From an uncultured archaeon (lineage in GTDB: Archaea; Aenigmatarchaeota; Aenigmatarchaeia; GW2011-AR5): 9,755 nt of DNA. The notes beneath the pieces were generated by a model. The model was not told the DNA's origin and ran no database searches. It saw nothing but the letters and a program-made list of their open reading frames with translations. Location: the NCBI GenBank assembly GCA_903825675.1, contig CAIKBN010000041.1, positions 1 to 9,755 of the forward strand, given 5' to 3'. How positions within the stretch are numbered: position 1 is the first letter of the stretch; the number at the start of each line of letters is the position of its first letter. The position numbers and the translations under genes were made by a program. Below, in pieces: positions 1 to 5,319 of the stretch.

Positions 1-50
1 TAAAAATTGTTGTTGAAAGAACAAAAGATAACAGAAAACCCGGATTATAG
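1..50 (+). CDS. C-terminal end of a second archaemetzincin-like protease (cut by window edge)
   Basis: Only the last 15 complete codons are in the window, followed by TAG at 48-50. They read KIVVERTKDNRKPGL. The protease at 2170-2796 ends KAVVERTENNRKPGV and then stops at the equivalent position, so 11 of 15 residues are identical and the stop is aligned. The partial codon before this (xTA) is compatible with the Ile that precedes the match in the full copy. By homology the missing upstream part should be a zinc-metalloprotease-like protein of about 200 residues. The zinc-site residues lie outside the window, so activity cannot be judged. The gene is followed after 44 bases by the receiver-like gene at 95. 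Confidence 0.72.
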   Translation, partial: KIVVERTKDNRKPGL

Positions 51-65
51 TTTCGATTAAAAAAT

Positions 66-74
66 CTTAAAAAG
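66..74 (+). promoter_or_regulatory. TATA box for the gene at 95
   Basis: CTTAAAAAG is centred about 25 bases before the ATG at 95, the spacing expected for an archaeal leaderless transcript. It sits inside a small inverted repeat (AATCTT-AAA-AAGATT). No Shine-Dalgarno sequence precedes the ATG, which supports leaderless starting. Confidence 0.55.
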
Positions 75-94
75 ATTATAGATATCACATAGCT

Positions 95-505
95 ATGACA
101 AAATCAATATTATTTTTGGATCATAATAAAACCAAGTATGATTATGCTGCCAAATTAATAGTAGCAGGTTATGAGTTAGATTTTATAACAAGAATTGCGG
201 ATATAGGTGGCAGTTCCAAAAAACAATACTATGATTATGATTTATTAATAGCTTATCCTTTAACAAATGAATTAACAAGGGTGAGGTCTTATTTGGATGA
301 GGCTTTTTCAGAAGCTGGAAGACCGAGAATAGACATCATTTATCTCACTGACTGGGTTACACCATCCTCTAAGGATAATTGCATAAATTTGGAATTAAGG
401 CTATATAAAAACCTTGAGCTTGATGGCTATTATTTTCGTGATAATTATCCGACTCTGACAAACATGCTAAAAGCAGTGGAGCTTCTGATAGGCAAGGCGA
501 GATGA
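95..505 (+). CDS. small alpha/beta protein, possibly a degenerate receiver-like domain
   Basis: The product has 136 residues, no signal peptide and no membrane segment. The predicted pattern is a Rossmann-like alternation: strand SILFLDHN (4-11), helix around 15-32, strand YDLLIAYP (48-55), helix around 58-72, strand IDIIYLTD (79-86) and a C-terminal helix (about 119-134). This layout and length resemble the receiver domain of response regulators. An Asp follows strand 1 and a Thr-Asp follows a later strand. The acidic pair, the phospho-acceptor Asp and the conserved Lys are not convincingly in place, so it would be a pseudo-receiver if the resemblance is real. No family is recognised with certainty. 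Initiation appears leaderless. The stop TGA is followed at once by an 11-bp inverted-repeat arm at 507. Confidence 0.6.
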   Translation: MTKSILFLDHNKTKYDYAAKLIVAGYELDFITRIADIGGSSKKQYYDYDLLIAYPLTNELTRVRSYLDEAFSEAGRPRIDIIYLTDWVTPSSKDNCINLELRLYKNLELDGYYFRDNYPTLTNMLKAVELLIGKAR

Positions 506-506
506 C

Positions 507-578
507 GTTGAACTGGCGACGAATAATATTAAGCCGTGGGTGTAAGCTAAGAAAAGTAGATGAAGCAGCTAGTTCAAC
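507..578. repeat. inverted repeat closing a 72-base structured stretch after the gene at 95
   Basis: The arms GTTGAACTGGC (507-517) and GCTAGTTCAAC (568-578) pair over 11 positions, ten Watson-Crick and one G-U wobble. The first arm begins one base after the stop codon of the upstream gene. The 3' arm is part of a 30-base repeat found again at 3107-3136. It could be a 3'-end RNA structure or a small RNA. No T-tract follows on the plus strand, so a classic terminator is unlikely. The 7-bp GTTGAAC/GTTCAAC outer stem recalls a tRNA acceptor, but no T-arm is present. Confidence 0.45.
549..578. repeat. 30-base repeat, copy 1
   Basis: It shares 27 of 30 bases with 3107-3136. The shared blocks in order are aagaaaagtagat, aagc, gctagtt and aac, separated by single substitutions. 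The two copies fall in different reading frames relative to any open frame, so the similarity is not coding. Both lie a few hundred bases downstream of a copy of the metalloprotease gene. Confidence 0.6.
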
Positions 579-607
579 AGAATGATGGAAAAAAATAATA
601 ATTAGAT

Positions 608-1225
608 TTACTTTTTTAGAACTTCTAAACGCTTTAACCATACTTCTTCAGGGACTTCTTTAGTGCTATCTTTAGATGGTAGTTGAGTTTTAGCTTGTTC
701 GTATTTTGGATGTACTTTAACGCGATCTCCTACCTTAGGTGATGATACATGATCATCCAGAAGTCCGCGATAAACAGTGCCATTATCCCTTCTTATAGTG
801 AAGACTGTTACAGGCATTTTACCGGCACCCATGATTATATGTTCTCTACCTTTTATGGTGCCTTCTCCTTCTAAAGTGGCTGAATTTTCATATTGTTTCA
901 AAGCATCATCTATTCTTTCTGCAACATGTTTGAGTTCTATTGTTCGATATTCACGCCATCTTATCTTCGATGTATCATCAAGTTCTGTTGCTGACATAGT
1001 AGCTCCTCTACTGGTTTTGGTTTGCACTAATTTTCCATCTTTAATAGCAAACAAATCCTCAAAGAATCTGCCTTGTTTAGATCCTAAATCTAATTCTTTA
1101 TGACCATAACCCAACAATCTTCTTGTACCTTTTTCACAATATGCTTCTAATTCTCTTCTAGCCTCTCTTATGATTGCATTTGCTGAACTGACGATTGTTT
1201 CATAATGATTGACCAATTCATTCAC
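608..1225 (-). CDS. hypothetical protein, 205 aa
   Basis: I do not recognise this protein. The N-terminal part (about 1-60) is mostly charged helix (NHYETIVSSANAIIREARRE) followed by a basic loop. The middle (about 65-110) is mixed and polar, and the C-terminal third contains a strand-rich stretch with a small-barrel look (TVYRGLLDDHVSSPKVGDRV). There is no membrane segment and no clear metal site; only one Cys is seen. The start is GTG at 1225. The overlapping ATG four bases further in is in another frame, and a TATA box 28 bases upstream supports a leaderless GTG start. The codons are strongly A/T-rich, like the surrounding accessory stretch and unlike the helicase gene. It is convergent with the receiver-like gene. 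Confidence 0.6.
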   Translation of the reverse strand: MNELVNHYETIVSSANAIIREARRELEAYCEKGTRRLLGYGHKELDLGSKQGRFFEDLFAIKDGKLVQTKTSRGATMSATELDDTSKIRWREYRTIELKHVAERIDDALKQYENSATLEGEGTIKGREHIIMGAGKMPVTVFTIRRDNGTVYRGLLDDHVSSPKVGDRVKVHPKYEQAKTQLPSKDSTKEVPEEVWLKRLEVLKK

Positions 1226-1247
1226 CTTAAATTTAAATTAATGATTA

Positions 1248-1258
1248 AATTTATAAAC
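1248..1258 (-). promoter_or_regulatory. TATA box for the minus-strand gene ending at 608
   Basis: On the minus strand this reads GTTTATAAATT, a good archaeal TATA box. Its centre is about 28 bases before the GTG at 1225. It lies directly beside the GC-rich element that starts at 1262. Confidence 0.5.
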
Positions 1259-1261
1259 CTC

Positions 1262-1323
1262 GCGTCGCCCGAAACCAAACGCTCCGCAATTACCTGTGTA
1301 ATTGATTAGTAATTGCTCGGCCT
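1262..1323. repeat. GC-rich intergenic element, copy A, with internal hairpin
   Basis: A GC-rich block in A/T-rich surroundings. It starts GCGTC, continues gaaaccaaacgctccgc, contains a perfect 8-bp hairpin (GCAATTAC at 1285-1292 and GTAATTGC at 1309-1316) and ends gctcggcct. The same flanks in the same order and similar spacing occur at 3525-3580 around a different hairpin. It is probably a non-coding RNA or DNA structural element, or a remnant of a small dispersed repeat. Function unknown. Confidence 0.45.
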
Positions 1324-1381
1324 CTGTAAAAATGGGGGTTTAAAAACTTTTCTATTATGATATGGGCAAAGGTGAATTGAA

Positions 1382-1657
1382 ATGTTTGGTCTTGGTACTG
1401 AGATGTTTTCTCGTAAACCATCACGCGCAGAGCTTGGAGAAACATTTTATACTCCAGAGGAACTAGGTAATTTGGTTGGAAGAAAATTTCCTGTGCGACT
1501 TACAAATAGAACTATAGACTGAAAATATCATTGGTCAAATGATCCTAGATATGTATTTGGTTTAATGAAAAGGATAAAAGGTAGGCTATTTCCAACCCAT
1601 ATCTTATTTTATACTCCTGTAAATGGAGAGTATAAATTTAGTTGCCAACCTATATGA
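1382..1657 (+). pseudogene. 91-codon gene interrupted by one in-frame TGA
   Basis: The frame opens with ATG at 1382, preceded by a Shine-Dalgarno-like GGTGA (1371-1375) and an A/T-rich TTTAAAAA promoter-like stretch near 1340. It encodes 46 residues (starting MFGLGTEMFSRKPSRAELGE) before TGA at 1520-1522. The same frame then runs for a further 44 codons (from KYHWSNDPRYVFGLMKRIKG) to TGA at 1655-1657, and no start codon opens the second half properly. A single base change from a Trp codon (TGG to TGA) would explain it. It may be a recent pseudogene, a sequencing error or a readthrough gene. Genes nearby end in TGA (505, 5243), so general TGA recoding is unlikely. The product family is not recognised; it looks soluble and basic. 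Confidence 0.5.
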
Positions 1658-1665
1658 TAATTTTT

Positions 1666-2064
1666 CTATTTTATATTCCTTTCTAGTCTCGCCACACTTG
1701 GCGACCCTAAAGCTCGGATCGGATATATTTGACATGCGCATATAATTTCATCTTTGCCTACAACCCTGAAATAAAGCCCGTCTTTATGCTCTTGTTCAGA
1801 AAAATCGAGACAGTGCTGGAACATTAATTCCTGTACTATTTCATGTGCATTACTTTCATTTAAGACAGGGTATTGTGTATCATCCGCTAATTGCAGCCTG
1901 AGAAAAGGTATTTCTTGAAGTAATATTTTTTTTAGTGTTTTTAGTTCAATATCCGGGTCGCCACTTTTTTTCATGGCTTTACTTATTTCTTTCGTAAGAT
2001 AATCTAATGGAACATCCAGCAAGTAGCCTGCTACTCTTGAACTATAATACCCCTTAAAGGTCAT
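1666..2064 (-). CDS. hypothetical protein, about 132 aa
   Basis: I do not recognise this protein. It is a small soluble alpha/beta protein with a charged helical N-terminal half (DYLTKEISKAMKKSGDPDIE) and a C-terminal half with two probable strands (DGLYFRVVGKDEIICACQIY). There is no membrane segment, and the few Cys do not form a clear metal site. Two ATGs are possible, at 2070 and 2064. The one at 2064 lies 26 bases from the centre of the TATA box at 2085-2094, as a leaderless transcript would need, so it is preferred. The gene ends eight bases after the interrupted gene at 1382-1657 and is convergent with it. It is divergent from the protease gene at 2170. Confidence 0.6.
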   Translation of the reverse strand: MTFKGYYSSRVAGYLLDVPLDYLTKEISKAMKKSGDPDIELKTLKKILLQEIPFLRLQLADDTQYPVLNESNAHEIVQELMFQHCLDFSEQEHKDGLYFRVVGKDEIICACQIYPIRALGSPSVARLERNIK

Positions 2065-2084
2065 TATCATTAAGAATGCAAAAG

Positions 2085-2094
2085 AATATTTAAA
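2085..2094 (-). promoter_or_regulatory. TATA box for the minus-strand gene 1666-2064
   Basis: The minus strand reads TTTAAATATT, followed about 26 bases later by an ATG. With the plus-strand box at 2141 it forms a compact divergent promoter region of about 100 bases. Confidence 0.55.
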
Positions 2095-2140
2095 CTTTTT
2101 TTTCGGCGACTTCTCTTAACAGCGGTTAAGTGAAATTAGT

Positions 2141-2150
2141 TTTAATACTT
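2141..2150 (+). promoter_or_regulatory. TATA box for the protease gene at 2170
   Basis: TTTAATACTT is centred 25 bases before the ATG. No Shine-Dalgarno sequence lies between them, so the protease mRNA is probably leaderless. Confidence 0.5.
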
Positions 2151-2169
2151 TAACCTCATTATACCCGTC

Positions 2170-2796
2170 ATGAACCAAAGACAATTGTTTGTAGTTAGGA
2201 TCAATTATAATTATGACGCTGGTTTACTGGATAAACTAACGCAAGAAGCAATCAAGCCTTTTGGAGGTGTTTTTGAATACTGCGGCGTAAAGGAGAAGGT
2301 AGAAAAGATAGAATTCGATCCTCCTTTAAAGCCGGAGGGATTGCCTCTCTGGTTACTTAGTCTGATACAAAGGCGTTTAGAAGGTATATATGATTCAGGT
2401 GATATGCTGGCGGTTATGCCGCACAGGATAATGACAGATTCACCTGGATGGGGAAGCGGAAGGGTTGCATTTCTGTCAACGTATTCGCCTTATCTTGGAA
2501 TGGAAAACAAAAGAGAATTTATAAGATATGGCAAAAAAATAGCAGCACATGAACTGGGGCATCTGTCTGCTTTTGACTTAGAGCACCCTCTAGATTCATC
2601 TATTGATTGTTTAATGTACGTAGCTCAATATCCATATGACGATGCAACAGCTCAAAAAGCATTTTTAGACAGCCGCAGTATGCAATTCTGCGATAAATGT
2701 TATAATAAAATCAAGGTATGGGAAGATAACGCAGCTAATAGGCGCATAAAGGCGGTTGTGGAACGAACAGAAAATAACAGGAAGCCTGGGGTGTAA
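2170..2796 (+). CDS. divergent archaemetzincin-like zinc metalloprotease
   Basis: The 208-residue product has HELGH at 127-131, the HExxH zinc-site signature of metalloproteases. It is followed by His139, Cys147-Leu-Met149 and a CxxC pair (Cys174, Cys177). Archaemetzincins (peptidase family M54) carry HExxHxxGxxH followed by CxM and a CxxC that binds a second, structural zinc. Here the order of elements is the same, but the third His is eight residues after HExxH instead of six, the Gly position is Ala, the Cys next to the third His and one of the usual pair are absent, and the M-to-CxxC gap is 24 residues rather than about 17. It is probably a metzincin with altered zinc geometry; activity is uncertain. 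The N-terminal 80 residues resemble the alpha/beta part of the family. There is no signal peptide, so it should be cytoplasmic. A paralogue ends at position 50. A small membrane protein follows 35 bases downstream, possibly co-transcribed. Confidence 0.7.
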   Translation: MNQRQLFVVRINYNYDAGLLDKLTQEAIKPFGGVFEYCGVKEKVEKIEFDPPLKPEGLPLWLLSLIQRRLEGIYDSGDMLAVMPHRIMTDSPGWGSGRVAFLSTYSPYLGMENKREFIRYGKKIAAHELGHLSAFDLEHPLDSSIDCLMYVAQYPYDDATAQKAFLDSRSMQFCDKCYNKIKVWEDNAANRRIKAVVERTENNRKPGV

Positions 2797-2831
2797 TATT
2801 ATTTTTTAAGGGTTTGCGTGGGAAGGCAATT

Positions 2832-2987
2832 ATGAAAATAGTTAAAATAAAACGCAACAAACATCTTGGCATGGTTTCTGCCTTTATAGGAATTCTGGTC
2901 ACATTTACTGCTCCTGATATGTTCACATTAGCAGGCGGGGTGTTTCTTCTAGTCACCGGCGTAATATTGTGGTGGATGAATAACTAA
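2832..2987 (+). CDS. small two-helix membrane protein, 51 aa
   Basis: The frame reads from ATG at 2832 and ends TAA at 2985-2987. A basic N-terminus (MKIVKIKRNKH) is followed by two hydrophobic segments, about residues 12-27 and 31-48, with a short loop (APD) between them; the chain ends WWMNN. A purine-rich GGGAAGG (2820-2826) is placed correctly for ribosome binding. The basic N-terminus suggests both ends face the cytoplasm. It starts 35 bases after the protease stop, so the two may form an operon and the membrane protein may be a partner or anchor. That link is inferred from spacing only. Confidence 0.55.
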   Translation: MKIVKIKRNKHLGMVSAFIGILVTFTAPDMFTLAGGVFLLVTGVILWWMNN

Positions 2988-3106
2988 TATATTTTTTTGT
3001 CTAAAATCAGTTTTTACCATCAGTTCATTTAAACTTTTCCTGATCTCTGGTAAAAAGGGCTTTTGATGTATATGTAGACTTAACATCCCAAAAACCCCAA
3101 AAAGCG

Positions 3107-3136
3107 AAGAAAAGTAGATAAAGCGGCTAGTTAAAC
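3107..3136. repeat. 30-base repeat, copy 2
   Basis: It matches 549-578 at 27 of 30 positions. The similarity extends a few bases upstream (aagc before the block in both) and stops sharply on the right. Unlike copy 1 it has no long complementary arm nearby. It lies 120 bases after the small membrane gene and 79 bases before the next one. Confidence 0.6.
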
Positions 3137-3169
3137 TCAATTTATTTTAGGACTTTATGGAGATATAGA

Positions 3170-3179
3170 TTTATAAATA
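3170..3179 (+). promoter_or_regulatory. TATA box for the gene at 3215
   Basis: TTTATAAATA is a near-ideal archaeal TATA box. Transcription should start near 3200, leaving a short leader that carries the strong Shine-Dalgarno sequence AGGAGG (3202-3207). Confidence 0.6.
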
Positions 3180-3214
3180 GGGTTATCTTAAATAATAATG
3201 AAGGAGGCAATAAT

Positions 3215-3427
3215 ATGAATTTCACCAAATTGATTGAAAATTATGCCAAGAAAATGAAGTGGTATGATATCTCACTTCTGAAATTAACTGTGTTTTTTGC
3301 TACACTTTTTTTGGTAACAGTTTGGACAGGATTTAGAAATTTAGTTTTAGGATTTGAGTGGTATTGGTATCTTGTCATAACAGTGATTTTGATGATTCCA
3401 CTTTTGAAAAAATTGTTCTCTGATTAA
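3215..3427 (+). CDS. small two-helix membrane protein, 70 aa
   Basis: The product starts with a charged amphipathic region (about 1-19, with lysines), then a hydrophobic helix (about 21-39, LKLTVFFATLFLVTVWTGF), a short loop rich in aromatic residues, a second helix (about 48-65) and a short Lys-containing tail. The start is clear: AGGAGG lies seven bases before the ATG, the best ribosome-binding site in the window. It has its own TATA box and is followed by a perfect hairpin and T-rich DNA, so it looks like a single-gene transcript. No family is recognised. It is not visibly related in sequence to the 51-aa membrane protein upstream. Many small two-helix proteins of this kind act as membrane-protein partners or toxins, but nothing here decides between these. 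Confidence 0.65.
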   Translation: MNFTKLIENYAKKMKWYDISLLKLTVFFATLFLVTVWTGFRNLVLGFEWYWYLVITVILMIPLLKKLFSD

Positions 3428-3446
3428 ACATGAAATCCCTTTTGTT

Positions 3447-3468
3447 ACCACAGACTTTAGTCTGTGGT
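3447..3468 (+). terminator. perfect 10-bp hairpin followed by T-rich DNA
   Basis: ACCACAGACT (3447-3456) pairs with AGTCTGTGGT (3459-3468) across a two-base TT centre. TTTT follows directly, and a long T-rich tract runs to about 3511. It lies 20 bases after the stop of the gene at 3215 and would suit transcription termination. An alternative is the end hairpin of an IS200/IS605-type element, which often has a similar compact palindrome, but no transposase or TnpB gene is present. Confidence 0.5.
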
Positions 3469-3524
3469 TTTCAGGAACTTCAAAATAATTTATTTTTTAT
3501 TATTTTTTTAAATTAATCTTCTTG

Positions 3525-3580
3525 GCGTCCTAAACTAAACTTCTCCGCTCCTTGAACTGCGGTTCTGCTGTGCTCGGCCT
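3525..3580. repeat. GC-rich intergenic element, copy B, with internal hairpin
   Basis: It begins GCGTC, continues taaactaaacttctccgc and ends gctcggcct, matching the flanks of the element at 1262-1323 in the same order. The middle differs and holds a short hairpin (GAAC-TGCG-GTTC). A further GC-rich hairpin (GCC-TTC-GGC) follows at about 3577. The block stands out between T-rich DNA and the minus-strand gene that ends at 3651. Confidence 0.4.
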
Positions 3581-3650
3581 TCGGCTCGGGGCATTTAACC
3601 TTTTCCTAACAATTAAACTGCCTGCTGGTCAGGCTTACTCCCGCATTTCT

Positions 3651-3974
3651 TTATTCCCTGAGCATGTTCTTTCCTGCCTGGATGGCTTTAGGCGCATCAT
3701 AAAGCAATCTACTGCCTCTGGCCACCAGCCAGGATGGCGCTGATGTCAGTGTTCCAAAGATCACAGCACAGGCAATGCCTATGGAAACCGGATAATCGTG
3801 TTTTTCCGGGTATTTTTTATCAGCCCAACCCATGCAACCAGTTACGATGTTTTTATAAGCCAATGGCGTATTCTCCCCATTTAGGCCTCTGCATAATCCG
3901 ATACCCGGGCCTAAAAATGTAATTACTGCAGGAATTAATGGAAATTTAACCCAGTCATCTGCCTTCGTGTACAT
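3651..3974 (-). CDS. hypothetical membrane protein, 107 aa
   Basis: Two hydrophobic segments are visible: about residues 11-31 (FPLIPAVITFLGPGIGLCRG) and 62-85 (PVSIGIACAVIFGTLTSAPS), separated by a charged loop with DKKYPEKHD. Several Gly and Pro lie within the segments. The start ATG at 3974 is preceded by GGAAGGTGA on the minus strand with good spacing, and lies 13 bases after the stop of the gene at 3988-4638, so translation from a shared mRNA is very likely. No family is recognised. It could be a membrane partner of the upstream gene product. Confidence 0.6.
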   Translation of the reverse strand: MYTKADDWVKFPLIPAVITFLGPGIGLCRGLNGENTPLAYKNIVTGCMGWADKKYPEKHDYPVSIGIACAVIFGTLTSAPSWLVARGSRLLYDAPKAIQAGKNMLRE

Positions 3975-3987
3975 TTAATTCACCTTC

Positions 3988-4638
3988 CTATTCTTTAGAA
4001 ACGTCTCTGTAGGTTTCAGCAGCTAACATTACCAGATCTGGAATTATACTGGATGTTGAACTATACAATCGACCTGTCCCCATTCTTACTACTGTTTCCA
4101 TTGCAGAAACTGCATCCTCTCTTTTTGTTGGATAAGGAAGACCGCCGAATCCTTTCATCCCGACGGGATACCAGCTATTTACTCCTACTGCAATTGAATC
4201 AGCAGTTCCATACAAAGCTGAAATTACGCCATTTTCGTGCAACATCACATAAGCCACATCAACTGCTTCGCCTGCTTTAGGACCTTTTTCACCATCCACT
4301 TTTACAGTAGAAAATATCACATTATTCATATTGAGTAAAACAGCGGATTTCAAATTTTTTTCACTTCCCAAACACTTTATGTGGAGGGTAGTAATGCCTG
4401 CTCTTAATTTGGCATTATTATACGAACATGTAACAGCATTCCTCAAGCTTCTAAGACCAAGCTCCTCACCGAAACCTGAAGGATAGTCATCAGGAACTCT
4501 TCTAACATACTTTCCACCTAACATAAGCTCTTCTTCAACAGGCAAAATAATATATGGGGGAAAATGACTGGATTGGCCAAGCGGTTCTATATCTGTTAAA
4601 GATTCCTTTAATTTTTTTAGATAATCTTTTATTGGCAT
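3988..4638 (-). CDS. hypothetical protein, 216 aa
   Basis: I do not recognise this protein. It is soluble, with no signal peptide. The N-terminus is a charged helix (MPIKDYLKKLKESLTD), followed by a Pro-rich strand region (FPPYIILPVEEE), a basic and Gly-rich stretch (about 40-65), several predicted strands (for example AGITTLHIKCLG, SAVLLNMNNVIFSTVKVDG) and a C-terminal helix rich in Ala and Met. The two Cys do not suggest a metal site. It is the first gene of a two-gene minus-strand operon with the membrane protein at 3651-3974. Upstream of the ATG the minus strand has AGGTAG about seven bases away and a GGCTTTTAAGC promoter-like stretch at about 4669-4680. Confidence 0.62.
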   Translation of the reverse strand: MPIKDYLKKLKESLTDIEPLGQSSHFPPYIILPVEEELMLGGKYVRRVPDDYPSGFGEELGLRSLRNAVTCSYNNAKLRAGITTLHIKCLGSEKNLKSAVLLNMNNVIFSTVKVDGEKGPKAGEAVDVAYVMLHENGVISALYGTADSIAVGVNSWYPVGMKGFGGLPYPTKREDAVSAMETVVRMGTGRLYSSTSSIIPDLVMLAAETYRDVSKE

Positions 4639-4867
4639 TCAAATCTACCTGGCAAAATCATATTAGAAATGCTTAAAAGCCTTTTCCAGTATTTGCATGG
4701 CTTATTAAAAAAGGGGTTTTCACTTAATAATTAAAACATCATGCATCTTTTATTTGGTCTATGTACTTTTCATGTATCATTGCCTTATGATATCACAAAG
4801 GCTTAAAAAGCTTTTTTACAACCTTGCCTTTCTGATCAGGGTTACTTCACGCGCTCTTGCCGGAAGG

Positions 4868-4874
4868 TTTAAAT
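4868..4874 (+). promoter_or_regulatory. TATA box for the gene at 4905
   Basis: TTTAAAT within GGTTTAAATGG would start transcription near 4897. This rules against the longer frame that opens upstream at 4857, because that start would lie before the promoter. Confidence 0.5.
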
Positions 4875-4904
4875 GGGTTTGTTCTATGGTATATTCAGAT
4901 TGTT

Positions 4905-5243
4905 ATGGTGATGGAGTTCTGTAAAAGGCTTGAGGAGCTTGGGTTTAAAAAAGGCGAAAAGAAGTCAACAGGATATTTTTATTCTAGGATTGCTGTGCCT
5001 GATAAACTAAGGGATCTGGCTGTTTATCTTAATGTTGACACCCGAGACATCCAGGAACTTGTAAACATATTTCCAAAAAAGGATGGCACCTTCGAGGTTA
5101 TCTGTTTCAGGGCTACTTATGATGCTGATGCTGCTCCTGCATTTCATGTGATTCCCCTTGCATTTGCTGCAGGAAAATTCAGGAGCTATGACGAGCCGCT
5201 GGATGATGGCGCACGAAAAATAAAGGCAGCTTATTTCGTATGA
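4905..5243 (+). CDS. hypothetical protein, about 112 aa
   Basis: I do not recognise this protein. It is a soluble alpha/beta protein that begins with an amphipathic helix (MEFCKRLEELGFKKGEKKS), continues with a Tyr-rich strand (TGYFYSRIAVP), a helix-strand-helix middle (DLAVYLNVDTRDIQELVNIF) and a strand FEVICFRATY, and ends KIKAAYFV. The reading frame is open from 4857, but the TATA box at 4868 places the transcript start near 4897, so ATG 4905 or ATG 4911 is the likely start; the second would give 110 residues. The fragment just downstream (5320-5481) is in the same direction. Confidence 0.58.
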   Translation: MVMEFCKRLEELGFKKGEKKSTGYFYSRIAVPDKLRDLAVYLNVDTRDIQELVNIFPKKDGTFEVICFRATYDADAAPAFHVIPLAFAAGKFRSYDEPLDDGARKIKAAYFV

Positions 5244-5319
5244 TTTATTTCTGGTCATTAACGCGCTTTATGAAAAGTTTTAAGAAGCTTTTGGGTATGG
5301 TTATCATCAGGGTGTTACA

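Noticed and set aside
507..578. tRNA gene
   Set aside because: A 7-bp acceptor-like stem exists, but there is no T-arm with GTTC-type loop in the right place, no D-arm and no anticodon arm.
369..641. Open frame of 90 codons on the minus strand
   Set aside because: It overlaps the receiver-like gene and the repeat, lacks a ribosome-binding site and has a composition expected of an antisense frame.
720..760. Box C/D RNA from a GTGATGA motif
   Set aside because: It lies inside a coding region, and no D box (CTGA) occurs at a suitable distance.
777..1103. Open frame of 108 codons on the plus strand
   Set aside because: It is entirely inside the 608-1225 gene on the other strand, with no start signals.
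1520..1522. Genome-wide reading of TGA as tryptophan
   Set aside because: Genes at 95-505 and 4905-5243 end naturally at TGA, and tryptophan is encoded by TGG throughout.
2735..3140. Two minus-strand frames opposite the protease end, the small membrane gene and the repeat
   Set aside because: They overlap each other's ends and better-supported genes, and show neither promoter nor ribosome-binding site in place. The second frame reads through the 30-base repeat, whose other copy would be in a different frame.
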